From positions 1 to 61,416 of the forward strand of contig JAFEGW010000019.1 of NCBI GenBank assembly GCA_018239715.1: a stretch of DNA of 61,416 bases, given 5' to 3'. The translations under genes were made by a program, and so were the position numbers. Position 1 is the first letter of the stretch. Every line of letters starts with the position of its first letter. This document shows positions 24,435-33,449 of this stretch, piece after piece. The stretch is from Verrucomicrobiota bacterium. Lineage in GTDB: Bacteria; Chlamydiota; Chlamydiia; Chlamydiales; Rhabdochlamydiaceae. Below the pieces are notes generated by a model. That model was given only the letters and a program-made list of their open reading frames with translations. It did no database searches and was not told the DNA's origin.

Positions 24435-24794
24435 ATGGTAAGTTTTTTCTTTGGGATTCTGATATTTTTGATAGGTTTTTTTGTGGCAAGGAGAGGGGTA
24501 AATAAAAAAACGGCTATTGCTAAGTTAGAGGGTATGAGGTCATTTTTAAAAAGTTTTTGCACAGAGAAGAGAAAGATGTGCGAGGCTATTGTTAAGGACT
24601 TAACGAAGAAGCGCAAAAAATCAAAAGAAAATGCTCATCTTGTTGCAATGTTGTCTGTTCTTTCGAATATCCATGACGAATTTGTCGATGATCACAATAA
24701 AATTTGTGGGTATATAAGCCGATTGAGCGGCGAGGACTGCTTAGAGAGGATAGAGCGGAAAATAGAAGAAACGATTTCATCCAGAGGGAAATAA
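24435..24794 (+). CDS. Small membrane-anchored coiled protein
   Basis: 119 residues with one N-terminal helix in the membrane (about 2-19, FFFGILIFLIGFFVA) and a charged, helical cytoplasmic part containing a Lys-rich stretch (LTKKRKKSKEN). An AAAAGGAC site precedes the ATG; the upstream 150 bases are strongly AT-rich. No family recognised. Last gene before attR; possibly cargo. Confidence 0.55.
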   Translation: MVSFFFGILIFLIGFFVARRGVNKKTAIAKLEGMRSFLKSFCTEKRKMCEAIVKDLTKKRKKSKENAHLVAMLSVLSNIHDEFVDDHNKICGYISRLSGEDCLERIERKIEETISSRGK

Positions 24795-24830
24795 ACCGCT
24801 CTTAATCAATTGGGATTGCCCTTACTCACG

Positions 24831-24839
24831 TGCCGTAAT
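24831..24839 (+). promoter_or_regulatory. Candidate integrase arm-type site near attR
   Basis: TGCCGTAAT, the same word as at 18286, about 150 bases inside the right att repeat. Confidence 0.45.
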
Positions 24840-24989
24840 TTTACCGTAGTTGAAAGTTGACAACAATTTCTCCAGAGTGATTTCAATAACCCAGAATGTC
24901 TAGTAAAAAACTCCCTTTCCCTATACACTTTTGCGATATTGGTTGATTTAAGGTCATCAAAGGAAATGGACAGAAGTGCTTTCACAAGT

Positions 24990-25031
24990 CTGAAAATCCT
25001 TGTGTCGCTGGTTCGATTCCAATTCCGGCCA
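24990..25031 (+). repeat. attR (partial tRNA-Phe copy)
   Basis: 42 bases matching 18224-18265 with one mismatch. There is no tRNA 5' half before it, so it is a non-functional remnant marking the right boundary of the element. Confidence 0.9.
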
Positions 25032-25078
25032 AATCTTTCTTCCTCGCAGAAGAAAAGTGCAGACACTGTCTGCACAAA

Positions 25079-26191
25079 TTAAGAAGTTTGCAATTTTTTC
25101 TTTGATAGCTTCCTAAGAATGGTATTCACTGGTGTTTCTATCGTAGATAGTTCGGCTTCAATTTCTTCAACGGAAGGCAATTTCGATTGAAGATTCTTAG
25201 GAAGATTTTTAATGATTTTAGTTTCGTAACTACTGACTCCGATTGGGCTGGAACATCTCCGGAGCGCATACTCGACTTTGACTCTATTCTTGGTTTTGCA
25301 CAGGAGAATACCGATTGTAGGTTGATCTTCTGGATGCCTTATAAGATCATCGACAGCAGAAAGGTAAAAATTCATTTGTCCTGCATCTCTCGGATCGAAA
25401 GCGGTTGCTTTAAGCTCGATTACGACATAGCACCGCAATTTTACATGATAAAAGAGTAAATCAATCCAGTAATCTTCTCCTTCCACCTCAATGCGATATT
25501 GCCTTCCCATGAAAGCGAAACCACCTCCCAGTTCGACGAGAAATTTTTGGAGATGATCCATCAGCCCTTGTTCGAGCTCTTTTTCCCGATATGCTGATTC
25601 CAAAGTCACAAATTGCAGGTTGTAAGGATCTTTTAAGGCTTGCTCTGCCATATCGGACTGAATGGGTGGTAATGTCTGTTTGAAATTCGTAATAGCTCTT
25701 CCTTTCCGTTCATAGAGATTGGATTCGATCCAGCTTTCCAGGACACTTCGGCTCCAGCCCCCGTTGAGGGCCTGTTGAACATACCAGAGGCGTTGCGCAG
25801 GGTCTTCGATTTTATCTAATAAAAGCATGTTATGGCCCCAGGGAATTTGCGCAGCAGCTGCTGCGTAATTGGCGTTAAGGTATCCCGTAGAGAATTTCCG
25901 CATGTATTGAAGGTTTCTCACAGAAAATCCAGTGATATCAGGAAAATCATTCTTTAGATCTCTTGATAAACGTTCTATAGACTTTGCTCCCCAACCTTCT
26001 TCGAGGGTTTTCTCTATAAGTATTTTGCCAATATGCCAATAGAGCATGATCAGCTCCTTGGTTATCGATAAGGCAGATCGTAATTGTGTTTGGCGGATAT
26101 CCGTTTTAATTTGCTCTAGGAGCTTGGCATAGCTTTTTGGACTGAACATTTCAGAGGTTGGTTTTTTTGCGACTATACGCTTTTTACTCAT
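25079..26191 (-). CDS. YhcG-type PDDEXK nuclease-domain protein (DUF1016)
   Basis: 370 residues. The N-terminal DUF1016_N part (about 15-175) includes WHIGKILIE and GFSVRNLQYMRKF. The C-terminal nuclease-like domain has Asp244, Glu259 and Lys261 (YWIDLLFYH then VVIELKA), the PD-(D/E)xK triad, so the metal site appears intact. YhcG proteins are linked to restriction-like or mobile-element functions. The gene begins 48 bases outside attR on the chromosomal side and points toward it, so it may be left over from an earlier, larger island. A polyalanine run is at 110-114. Confidence 0.85.
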   Translation of the reverse strand: MSKKRIVAKKPTSEMFSPKSYAKLLEQIKTDIRQTQLRSALSITKELIMLYWHIGKILIEKTLEEGWGAKSIERLSRDLKNDFPDITGFSVRNLQYMRKFSTGYLNANYAAAAAQIPWGHNMLLLDKIEDPAQRLWYVQQALNGGWSRSVLESWIESNLYERKGRAITNFKQTLPPIQSDMAEQALKDPYNLQFVTLESAYREKELEQGLMDHLQKFLVELGGGFAFMGRQYRIEVEGEDYWIDLLFYHVKLRCYVVIELKATAFDPRDAGQMNFYLSAVDDLIRHPEDQPTIGILLCKTKNRVKVEYALRRCSSPIGVSSYETKIIKNLPKNLQSKLPSVEEIEAELSTIETPVNTILRKLSKKKLQTS

Positions 26192-26398
26192 GTGCTACCA
26201 TTTTTAAAGGATTTAGAATATCTACTTTAAAACCAGTTTGCAAGAGCGTCTTTAAAGATAATTTTGCAGATTTCTATTTGATCAGAAGCAAAAAATTCCC
26301 TCATAAAACATAGATTTTTGCTTATAAGAGGATCTGACTGATTCTATGACGCATTTATCTTAATTTATGGTATATTATTTCCATTAATTATTTAAATT

Positions 26399-28336
26399 AT
26401 GCCTATACAATCAATTAAAGAAAAAATTAACGATTTATCTTATTGTCATCGTGAATACGCAAATGATTTTAAGGTCGGTTTAGATTTCAATACTATACAG
26501 CGCGTTGCTATATCTTCCCTTCCTTTCCTGAGTCAGTACCAACCGTTGAGTTTGTTGATTTCTGGCACCATGGGATCAGTTCGTACTTGGACATGCGCTG
26601 CAGAACTTATAGCAAGTATCCGTGAGGGTAAAGTCCCTCAAACCCTCTATCATGCTGCACAAACGACCCTTGCAGCCGTTTCATTGGCCGGGACGATTTT
26701 TGCTCATCCTGTGGGAATTGTTATCACTACCGGTCAGGATCTCGTTATAGAGGCTTCTAATCTCATTGCACACTTGCAAGCCAACGAGGTTCAGAAGGCA
26801 CTTGAGAGCTGCGCAAAAATTATTAACAATTCTCTCTATCTTGCCCTCATGCTTCGAGGAGGAATTGAACTGACAATTGCCTCGATGGCTTTTCAAATCA
26901 TGCTCTCACTTTATCAATCTCAAGCAGAATTTAGGAAAGGAAGATATATCGAAGGGAGTTCTCATTTCTTATTGGCGTGTATCCGCGGCAATCAATTAAA
27001 CCTACAAATAAAAATGCTTCACAAATCGAAGCTAGGGCAAGAGAACTATAACGAGATGATACAACGAGCGACCGAGCAAGAAAAAGCCGAGCTCGTCAAA
27101 AAGCTTGAAGGATTTCCGGAAAAGAATCGCTATCTACAGCAGCTTTTGCAGGCATTAAAGGAAGGGAATTGGGATAGCGATATTTTTGCAAATGCCGATT
27201 ATCCGTATTATGCTCTCGAAGCTTTGCGTCATGGAATACTTTCGAAAGGCGAATTTGCCACCGTACAAATTTTCTGGGAGATCAATCAAGCTCATGATAA
27301 AAAGTCATTTCAGTTCCTGCCGTTTTTCAATGAGGACGGCTCCCCGAGTTCGGATATCAAAGACTTAATGAGAGAAATCCTTCGACCTAAAAATGAAGAA
27401 GACCCCTTATTAGATTCAAAAATCGATCACTTATTCGAGAAGATTAAAAGCTCCTCTAAGTCCCAACAAGGGATTTGGCTGATTTCAGATGAAATTCCCT
27501 CGGAAGATATCCTTTTCAGCAAATTACCGTTAAAAGAATCTTGTATTTGTCGAAGGCTCTGTGTCGAGGTTGTTGAGAATCCCAAGATTCAAAACAAGTT
27601 CTTCCCCTCACAATTTGTTAAAAGTGTTCCTTCTTACGACTTGATGCAAGCTTATTTAGATGTTTTTTATGGAAGATGGGCAGTCCAACTCAATCCTATC
27701 CTGGGTTTCTCGACCGATAACGATACTTATCAAAATAGCGTCAATGGTCGTCGCAATATCAGCCTGCATCATCCAGCGGTTTCTCTGCCCCATAGAGCTG
27801 ATGGTCTTGCTGCTCCTTGGTACGAGTTTTCTTGTTTTCACGATTTCGCTTTCCATGCAACAATATGTTCCTCTCTTCCTCAAGAGCTCGCGAAGGCGGT
27901 AGCTCAGATCCCTCGGCAAATCTCTCCCCCAGACGTGCGTTTAGAGGAACTCCAAGTGTTTTGGGAGGACTTAGACATTCCCGAAACTTTTTTAAGAATG
28001 AAAGAAGGCTTTTCTATCAATGATTCGTTTTGGGTGCGAATTGCAAGCAGTTTTGATTTGGTAATCAAGAAAGACGATTTTTCTTTTAGAGAAAAGATTT
28101 TGAAACAGGTCATCGACCAATTTGCCACCCAACCTTTGCTGCAGGAAGGTCCTCGGCAAGCTCTTGTAGCGTGCACTCAAAAAAGAGATAGCATCATCCA
28201 AGACCTGCCGATTACAGCTCAAGAAAATCGTGATTTGTACATGGCAAGTACAGAGGGAACTCTGGATGTTTTGAAAATGATGGTTGAGATTTGGGATAAA
28301 AGTCACTCTTTACGGAAGAGTTTTATAAAAATATAA
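26399..28336 (+). CDS. Large effector-like protein with N-terminal hydrophobic region
   Basis: 645 residues. The first ~200 contain several long hydrophobic stretches (LAAVSLAGTIFAHPVGIVIT at about 93-112, ALMLRGGIELTIASMAFQIM at about 147-166); the rest is soluble and acidic. This build (membrane-interacting head and large unknown body) is common among lineage-specific proteins of environmental chlamydiae thought to meet the host or inclusion membrane, but that is inference. No Shine-Dalgarno is obvious. It is followed after 12 bases by a methyltransferase gene, so the two are probably co-expressed. Confidence 0.7.
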   Translation: MPIQSIKEKINDLSYCHREYANDFKVGLDFNTIQRVAISSLPFLSQYQPLSLLISGTMGSVRTWTCAAELIASIREGKVPQTLYHAAQTTLAAVSLAGTIFAHPVGIVITTGQDLVIEASNLIAHLQANEVQKALESCAKIINNSLYLALMLRGGIELTIASMAFQIMLSLYQSQAEFRKGRYIEGSSHFLLACIRGNQLNLQIKMLHKSKLGQENYNEMIQRATEQEKAELVKKLEGFPEKNRYLQQLLQALKEGNWDSDIFANADYPYYALEALRHGILSKGEFATVQIFWEINQAHDKKSFQFLPFFNEDGSPSSDIKDLMREILRPKNEEDPLLDSKIDHLFEKIKSSSKSQQGIWLISDEIPSEDILFSKLPLKESCICRRLCVEVVENPKIQNKFFPSQFVKSVPSYDLMQAYLDVFYGRWAVQLNPILGFSTDNDTYQNSVNGRRNISLHHPAVSLPHRADGLAAPWYEFSCFHDFAFHATICSSLPQELAKAVAQIPRQISPPDVRLEELQVFWEDLDIPETFLRMKEGFSINDSFWVRIASSFDLVIKKDDFSFREKILKQVIDQFATQPLLQEGPRQALVACTQKRDSIIQDLPITAQENRDLYMASTEGTLDVLKMMVEIWDKSHSLRKSFIKI

Positions 28337-28348
28337 TCGACGTTTTTA

Positions 28349-29209
28349 ATGGCAATTATCGAAGCAAAGTGTTTTCAAGTTTCAGCGCAGGCAAGGCCTG
28401 CGGCTATTCAACATCTCATTGATGAATCTTTCTCTGTCCGTGTTTTGCCTTTGCACAACGAGATGTTCAAAGGAGCCTGTGTCAATTATCTCTTTTGGGG
28501 ACAAAATCAAGATTACGATTTTGATGAAGGTACACCCTCTGTGGTTGGGATCAAAGCTTCGAAAATCGCCGAAGAGTTTGCAGCTAAGCAAAAATTTGCA
28601 GTTCTAGACCTCGGCTGTGGAGTTGGGACTTTTTTGCAGAGTTTAAAAAAGCGTTTTCAGAATGTAGAGGTCTTGGGAGTTAGTGCGGCAGACTTTCGTC
28701 CCACACACTACAATAGAGAGGGGATAAAGGTTCCCGATTCAGAGTATGTTGTCGCCAACCTTGAGAACTTAACTCAGATCCCAGCCTTGCAAGGGAGAAG
28801 GTTTGATCTAATTGTGTCTTCAGTGACATTTCGGCATTTGTCGGATCCTCTGGGTGTACTCTGCCAGGCCTATGATTTACTCAACGAAAATGGCATCCTC
28901 ATCGTAGACGAGTTTCGCTTACATGGAATTCCCGCGGAGGAATATTTAAAAATATTCAAAGAATCAGGATGCCATATAGAGGCGGCGCCTGTTGTTTATG
29001 TCACGAGAGATGAAAAAGGTCAGGCTCGGTTTCAAAGTGACAAGTCCCAAGCCGGAGAATATATTCTTTCAGCGGACTTTCCTCATCAGACCAAAATCCG
29101 CAAGGTAGCGCTCGAGCATTTGTCATTGCCTATCTCTTACAATACAGCAAAATCCACACCAGCAACCGATCAAGACCAGGCGCATATTTTTTATAGCCTA
29201 AGGCTGTAA
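28349..29209 (+). CDS. Class I SAM-dependent methyltransferase
   Basis: 286 residues with motif I VLDLGCGVGTF at 85-95, an acidic motif II position, FDLIVSSVTFRHLSDP (motif IV), and ILIVDEFRLHG. The ~80-residue N-terminus and the C-terminal ~70 residues are unlike known housekeeping methyltransferases. The substrate is unknown. Pairing with the preceding effector-like gene suggests it may act on that protein or share its host-directed role. The 3' end overlaps the convergent alcohol dehydrogenase by 12 bases. Confidence 0.8.
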   Translation: MAIIEAKCFQVSAQARPAAIQHLIDESFSVRVLPLHNEMFKGACVNYLFWGQNQDYDFDEGTPSVVGIKASKIAEEFAAKQKFAVLDLGCGVGTFLQSLKKRFQNVEVLGVSAADFRPTHYNREGIKVPDSEYVVANLENLTQIPALQGRRFDLIVSSVTFRHLSDPLGVLCQAYDLLNENGILIVDEFRLHGIPAEEYLKIFKESGCHIEAAPVVYVTRDEKGQARFQSDKSQAGEYILSADFPHQTKIRKVALEHLSLPISYNTAKSTPATDQDQAHIFYSLRL

Positions 29210-30235
29210 AATGACCTTGAGCGCTTGCTGCTGGGAAGCTTCGCCAAAGACTTCGTAGGCTTTCATGGCCTCACCGAGAGAAAAGCGATGGGTGATGAGC
29301 TTTTCAGGGTGCAGTTTGCCCGATTCGATGACTTTTAAAAGAGTCGGGATCGTAAAAGTATCCACGAGGGCTGTCGTCACCGTGATATTTTCATGCCAGA
29401 GGTTTTCCAGATGGAGGTTTACGCTTTTGCCGTGCACACCGATATTAGCCAGAAAACCTCCGGGAGCGAGAATGAGCTGGCAGGTGTCAAATGCTTGAGG
29501 CGTTCCGACAGCTTCGATCGCGACATTCACCCCTTTTTGGTGGGTATGCTCCATGATTTTTTTGACGGCGTTGCCATCACGGTCGTTGATCGTGAGGGTC
29601 GCGCCCAGTTTCTGGGCTGTCTGCAGGCGGTAGTCGTCGACATCCACAACAATGATCTCAGAAGGGGAGTTAAATTGCGCGGTGAGTAATGCAGCAAGTC
29701 CAATAGGGCCTGACCCAATGATGGCGACGGTATCGCCGAGCTTGATTTGACCTTTTAAAACGCCGGCCTCGTAGCCGGTGGGAAAGATATCGCTGACCAT
29801 CACAAGGGCCTCTTCATCGACATTTTTTGGCAGATGATAAAGGCTCGTATCGGCAAAAGGAATACGGACATATTCGGCTTGGGTCCCATCGATCTGGTTG
29901 CCGAGGATCCATGCTCCCGCTTCGCAATGGGAATACATCTGCGTTTTGCAAGAAGGGCACCTGCTGCAGGAGGTAATGCACGAGATGAGGACCTTGTCGC
30001 CAGGCTTAAAGTTGGAAACCGCGCTGCCGGCCTCTTCTATGATTCCAATTCCTTCATGTCCTAAAGTGCGGCCTACCTCTACGGTCGGGACGTCGCCTTT
30101 TCGAATATGCAGGTCGGTGCCACAGATGGTGGTCTTGAGGATTTGGACCACGCAATCGGTTGGTTTTTCGAGTTTAGGCTGGGGCTTTTCTTCGAGGGCA
30201 AGTTTGCCAGGGCCTCGGTATACAACAGCTTTCAT
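29198..30235 (-). CDS. Zinc-dependent alcohol dehydrogenase
   Basis: 345 residues of the medium-chain dehydrogenase family. Catalytic zinc ligands: Cys in TICGTDLH (about 38), GHEG (about 62) and a later Glu. The structural zinc site is the four Cys in CSRCPSCKTQMYSHC (about 93-107). The NAD(P) site is IGSGPIGLAA (about 175-184). It oxidises or reduces alcohols/aldehydes in the cytoplasm; the substrate is not clear. Single gene with its own upstream region. Confidence 0.93.
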   Translation of the reverse strand: MKAVVYRGPGKLALEEKPQPKLEKPTDCVVQILKTTICGTDLHIRKGDVPTVEVGRTLGHEGIGIIEEAGSAVSNFKPGDKVLISCITSCSRCPSCKTQMYSHCEAGAWILGNQIDGTQAEYVRIPFADTSLYHLPKNVDEEALVMVSDIFPTGYEAGVLKGQIKLGDTVAIIGSGPIGLAALLTAQFNSPSEIIVVDVDDYRLQTAQKLGATLTINDRDGNAVKKIMEHTHQKGVNVAIEAVGTPQAFDTCQLILAPGGFLANIGVHGKSVNLHLENLWHENITVTTALVDTFTIPTLLKVIESGKLHPEKLITHRFSLGEAMKAYEVFGEASQQQALKVILQP

Positions 30236-30391
30236 AGGTTCCCTTTTAACGCTTATCTTTATGGATGCAGTAAGATTTGTAAATGAGAAATTTTACGAGG
30301 CAAAAGAAGTTAGCTGATTTTAAATAGTGGAAATAAGCGGGCCGGCTTTGTTTGCTGGTCTTTTCTTGAAATCAGGGACTTTGCGAGTACG

Positions 30392-31435
30392 TTACCAATA
30401 ACGTGTACTCTGTGTCTCTTCCTTCAGGTCAGCGTGTGGAAACTCTATCCCGCCTAATTCGCAAATCAGATTAACAGCAGAAAGGGATTTAGAAATTGAC
30501 GCAGACCATTTTGCAAACGTTAAAGGAGTAGAGTTTTTTGGAAAGATAATTACTGTTCTTGAGAGTGATAAACGTGGCCAGAGATCTGCCGTATCTTGGG
30601 GTTTAATAATATGAATAGCGCAAGGCGTTTTGGCATTGATATCTGCCCCTTTTTCCGCTAAGAAAGCTATCATTGAAATCTGTCTGTTTAAAGCTGCCCA
30701 GATCATCGGAGTGCTGCCAATTTCATCCTGCTCATTCACATCGGCTTTTAACTCATCTATAAGAATCCTAGCCATCACAATATTGCCCTCTTCTGCAGCA
30801 ATTCCTAGTGGAGTTGAACCTTTGCAAGTGAGAGAAGTTTTTGCGCCTCGTTTCAGCAGAAGTCTAAATGCGGGTATATTCGTATTTCGAATACACAGGA
30901 GAAAAGCAGTATTTTCGTCTGAACTTTGAGCATCTATTTTAGCACCTAAATCGAGAAGCATTTCAACTAGCTGCGTGCATTGGGTGTACTTGCAAGCGTT
31001 CATTAGGGGAGTGTACCTACTTTCTCCTGTCCTGTTAACTTTTGCTCCAGAGTTGATGAAAAAGCTGACCATTTCTATCAGCTGTTGGCATGTTAATTTT
31101 AAGCTGCCTTCTTGGATGAGTTTCATTAAAGGGGTATCATAATTTCCTGAAATACCATCTATAGAAGCTCCTTTTTCAAGGAGATATTGGATGATGTCAA
31201 ATTGGGCACTGGCTGCAGCTTCAACTAAAGGTGTTGTTCCCTTCCAGGTTTTCTCAGGAACTTCATCAATGGCTACTTTTTTCGATTCTATGAACGATTG
31301 AACTTGTAAGAGATCCCCACTTTTAATGGCACGTGTTAAGGCTTGTCTCGGAGTTTCAGCATCAGCAAAGCTTTTTCCAGCTGTTAAAAGCCAAAATACC
31401 AAAAAAAGATGAAAAACTTTTTGTTTGAACATCAA
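30392..31435 (-). CDS. Exported ankyrin-repeat protein
   Basis: 347 residues with a Sec signal peptide (KVFHLFLVFWLLTAGKSFA, cut near Ala25). About seven ankyrin repeats follow (for example TPLVEAAASAQFDIIQYLLE, TPLMNACKYTQCTQLVEMLL, TPLGIAAEEGNIVMARILI, TPMIWAALNRQISMIAFLAE). Ankyrin repeats bind proteins; with a signal peptide it probably acts in the periplasm or outside the cell, perhaps on host targets (inference). The last ~60 residues are more divergent. No catalytic domain. Confidence 0.88.
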   Translation of the reverse strand: MMFKQKVFHLFLVFWLLTAGKSFADAETPRQALTRAIKSGDLLQVQSFIESKKVAIDEVPEKTWKGTTPLVEAAASAQFDIIQYLLEKGASIDGISGNYDTPLMKLIQEGSLKLTCQQLIEMVSFFINSGAKVNRTGESRYTPLMNACKYTQCTQLVEMLLDLGAKIDAQSSDENTAFLLCIRNTNIPAFRLLLKRGAKTSLTCKGSTPLGIAAEEGNIVMARILIDELKADVNEQDEIGSTPMIWAALNRQISMIAFLAEKGADINAKTPCAIHIIKPQDTADLWPRLSLSRTVIIFPKNSTPLTFAKWSASISKSLSAVNLICELGGIEFPHADLKEETQSTRYW

Positions 31436-31497
31436 AACCTCTCAATGTAAATATGCTATGATTAAATTTTTAACATGTCAAGCAGATAGAAGAGGGA

Positions 31498-32505
31498 TCA
31501 GTTTGATACTGAAACAGGCTTTTGAACGAGGTGTTGGATCGCTTGGAGAAGCGGGGGCAGGCCGATTTTTTCAAGGGCTGAGATTTCAAAAATCTCGGCG
31601 GAAGGGACTTCTTGGCGGAACTTTTCTGCGTTTTCCTTAGAGCCTTCCATATCGATCTTGTTAAGGACGATGAGAGAGGGCTTTTTCAGGAGCTCAGGCT
31701 GGTAGGCTTGGAGCTCGTTTTGGAGGACCCGAAAGTCCTGGAGAGGATCTCGTCCTTCGATGCCAGAGGCGTCGATGACATAGATCAAGGCAGCCGAACG
31801 TTCGATATGGCGTAAGAACTCAAAGCCAAGCCCGCGGTCGAGGTGGGCCCCTTCGATGATCCCCGGGATATCCGCCACTAAGATCCTAGATTGGTCAGGG
31901 CAGTGGATATAACTGAGGTTAGGGAAGAGGGTCGTGAACGGATAGGCCCCGATTTTAACCGGAAGATGTGTGATGCAGGACATGAGGGATGATTTACCGG
32001 CGTTCGGCATCCCGATGAGGCCGACATCAGCGATCAATTTCAGCTCGAGCTCGATTTCGAGGGTTTCTCCGTCTTCTCCTTCCGTGCAGATGTAGGGAGC
32101 TTGATTGGTGGGGGTCTTGAACCGGTTGTTCCCTTTGCCGCCTTTCCCGCCTTTGCAGAGGATTTCGGTCTGGCCTTGCTCGACAAAATCATGCAGGATT
32201 TCGCCGGTGAGGGCGTTTTTGACAAGGGTTCCGCAGGGGATTTTCAGAGTGAGATCTTCGCCGTTTTTCCCGGTGCAGAGGTTATAGCCGCCAGGCTGGC
32301 CGTTTTGAGCTTTGATAATGCGGCGGTTGCGGTAGTTTTCTAAAGAGACGACTTGAGAGTCGGTCTCGATGGAGATCGATCCGCCTTTTCCGCCGTCGCC
32401 ACCGCAGGGGCCGCCTTTAGGGATGTATTTTTCCCGTCGCCAAGCAATGACACCATTTCCTCCGCGTCCTGCGGTGAGTGTGAGCCTTACTTTGTCGACG
32501 AACAT
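31498..32505 (-). CDS. obgE: Obg/CgtA ribosome-assembly GTPase
   Basis: 335 residues: a Gly-rich Obg fold (about 1-158; GGRGGNGVIAW, GGDGGKGGS), then the GTPase domain with G1 GMPNAGKSS (about 166-174), G3 DIPGIIEGA, and G4 NKID. It helps large-subunit assembly and stress control. There is no C-terminal OCT extension, as in short Obg proteins. Downstream of rpmA and rplU in the usual rplU-rpmA-obg order, 9 bases after rpmA. Confidence 0.97.
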   Translation of the reverse strand: MFVDKVRLTLTAGRGGNGVIAWRREKYIPKGGPCGGDGGKGGSISIETDSQVVSLENYRNRRIIKAQNGQPGGYNLCTGKNGEDLTLKIPCGTLVKNALTGEILHDFVEQGQTEILCKGGKGGKGNNRFKTPTNQAPYICTEGEDGETLEIELELKLIADVGLIGMPNAGKSSLMSCITHLPVKIGAYPFTTLFPNLSYIHCPDQSRILVADIPGIIEGAHLDRGLGFEFLRHIERSAALIYVIDASGIEGRDPLQDFRVLQNELQAYQPELLKKPSLIVLNKIDMEGSKENAEKFRQEVPSAEIFEISALEKIGLPPLLQAIQHLVQKPVSVSN

Positions 32506-32514
32506 AACGTTAGG

Positions 32515-32769
32515 TTATTGGGGAAGGGGCGTCACCGAAACGTAGGTTTTTAAACCTTTGCGGTAAGAAACAACGCCATCAATTAATGAAAACAGCGTGT
32601 CGTCTCTTCCGACTGCTACGTTCTTTGCGGGTGCCCATTTTGTCCCGCGCTGCCGGATCAGAATGCTTCCAGTCGTGACGAATTGTCCCGCTGTCGCTTT
32701 CACACCCAGTCGTTTAGATTTAGAATCGCGTCCGTTACGTGTAGATCCTTGACCTTTCTTATGTGCCAT
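32515..32769 (-). CDS. rpmA: Ribosomal protein bL27
   Basis: 84 residues, start [20 protein letters not shown], the invariant L27 N-terminus that reaches the peptidyl transferase centre. No N-terminal pre-sequence. Lies 7 bases after rplU. Confidence 0.98.
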   Translation of the reverse strand: MAHKKGQGSTRNGRDSKSKRLGVKATAGQFVTTGSILIRQRGTKWAPAKNVAVGRDDTLFSLIDGVVSYRKGLKTYVSVTPLPQ

Positions 32770-32776
32770 AGTTCAA

Positions 32777-33085
32777 TTACCCTACAATCTCTGTGATTTT
32801 TACACGATGATAAGTTTGGCGGTGGCCGACTTTGCGGCGTATGCCTTTACGTTTTTTATATTTGAAGGAGATAACTTTCTCTCCTTTCACTTCGCCGATG
32901 AGCTCGCCCTTGACAGAAGACTTTGCAACATAAGGGGCTCCGACTTTAATCTGTTTGCCGTCGCTAAGAAAGAGGACGTTCTTGAATTCGACAGCCGTTC
33001 CTTCGGAGTCAAGTAATTCAACATCAATGGTTTCGTCCTTCTCAACTCGGTATTGTTTTCCACCGGTTTCAATGATTGCGTACAT
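32777..33085 (-). CDS. rplU: Ribosomal protein bL21
   Basis: 102 residues beginning MYAIIETGGKQYRVEKD and ending in the basic FKYKKRKGIRRKVGHRQTY region that contacts 23S rRNA. First gene of the rplU-rpmA-obg operon. Confidence 0.98.
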   Translation of the reverse strand: MYAIIETGGKQYRVEKDETIDVELLDSEGTAVEFKNVLFLSDGKQIKVGAPYVAKSSVKGELIGEVKGEKVISFKYKKRKGIRRKVGHRQTYHRVKITEIVG

Positions 33086-33129
33086 GTTTTAACCTCAAAA
33101 TAGCAAATGTAGAGAGTATCTTAATCTAA

Positions 33130-33165
33130 GAGGGTTATTCTCTTCAAGAGAGACTTGATACCCTC
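33130..33165 (-). promoter_or_regulatory. Hairpin in rplU leader
   Basis: GAGGGT (33130-33135) pairs with ACCCTC (33160-33165) and TCAAG (33144-33148) with CTTGA (33154-33158), giving a two-part stem-loop about 45 bases upstream of the rplU start. It may be an autoregulatory leader as in many L21 operons. The AT-rich 33180-33290 stretch beyond it probably holds divergent promoters. Confidence 0.4.
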
Positions 33166-33296
33166 CCAACTTGACCCTCTACTTTATTATTAAGAAATAG
33201 TTAATTATATAATTGATTGATTACTAAATTGAATAATATTAAACTATTTAATAGTATTAATAATACAAAGGCATTACATCGAAGGGGTGGTTTGTT

Positions 33297-33443
33297 ATGA
33301 AACCTTTTAGTAAACGCAAGGCTTCCAAGGTGACCTATAAAAACCATCGGAAGCACAAGGCTTCTCTCAAAGAAGAAGATAGAAAAATTCCTGAGAATAT
33401 CCCTAATATCAAGCCTGAAGATCTCCTCAACAATAAAAATTAG
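33297..33443 (+). CDS. Small basic protein, 48 residues
   Basis: ATG at 33297, preceded by AAGGGGTGG, opens 48 codons: MKPFSKRKASKVTYKNHRKH and a more acidic C-terminal half (KEEDRKIPENI). Lys, Arg and His dominate the first half, suggesting RNA or ribosome contact (inference). Divergent from rplU. A second tiny basic gene follows after 6 bases. No family recognised. Confidence 0.45.
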   Translation: MKPFSKRKASKVTYKNHRKHKASLKEEDRKIPENIPNIKPEDLLNNKN

Positions 33444-33449
33444 GTTAGT

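Noticed and set aside
24806-25075. 89-residue reading frame on the minus strand across attR
   Set aside because: It is antisense to the tRNA-Phe fragment (the familiar WNRTSDTRI artefact) and lacks a ribosome site.
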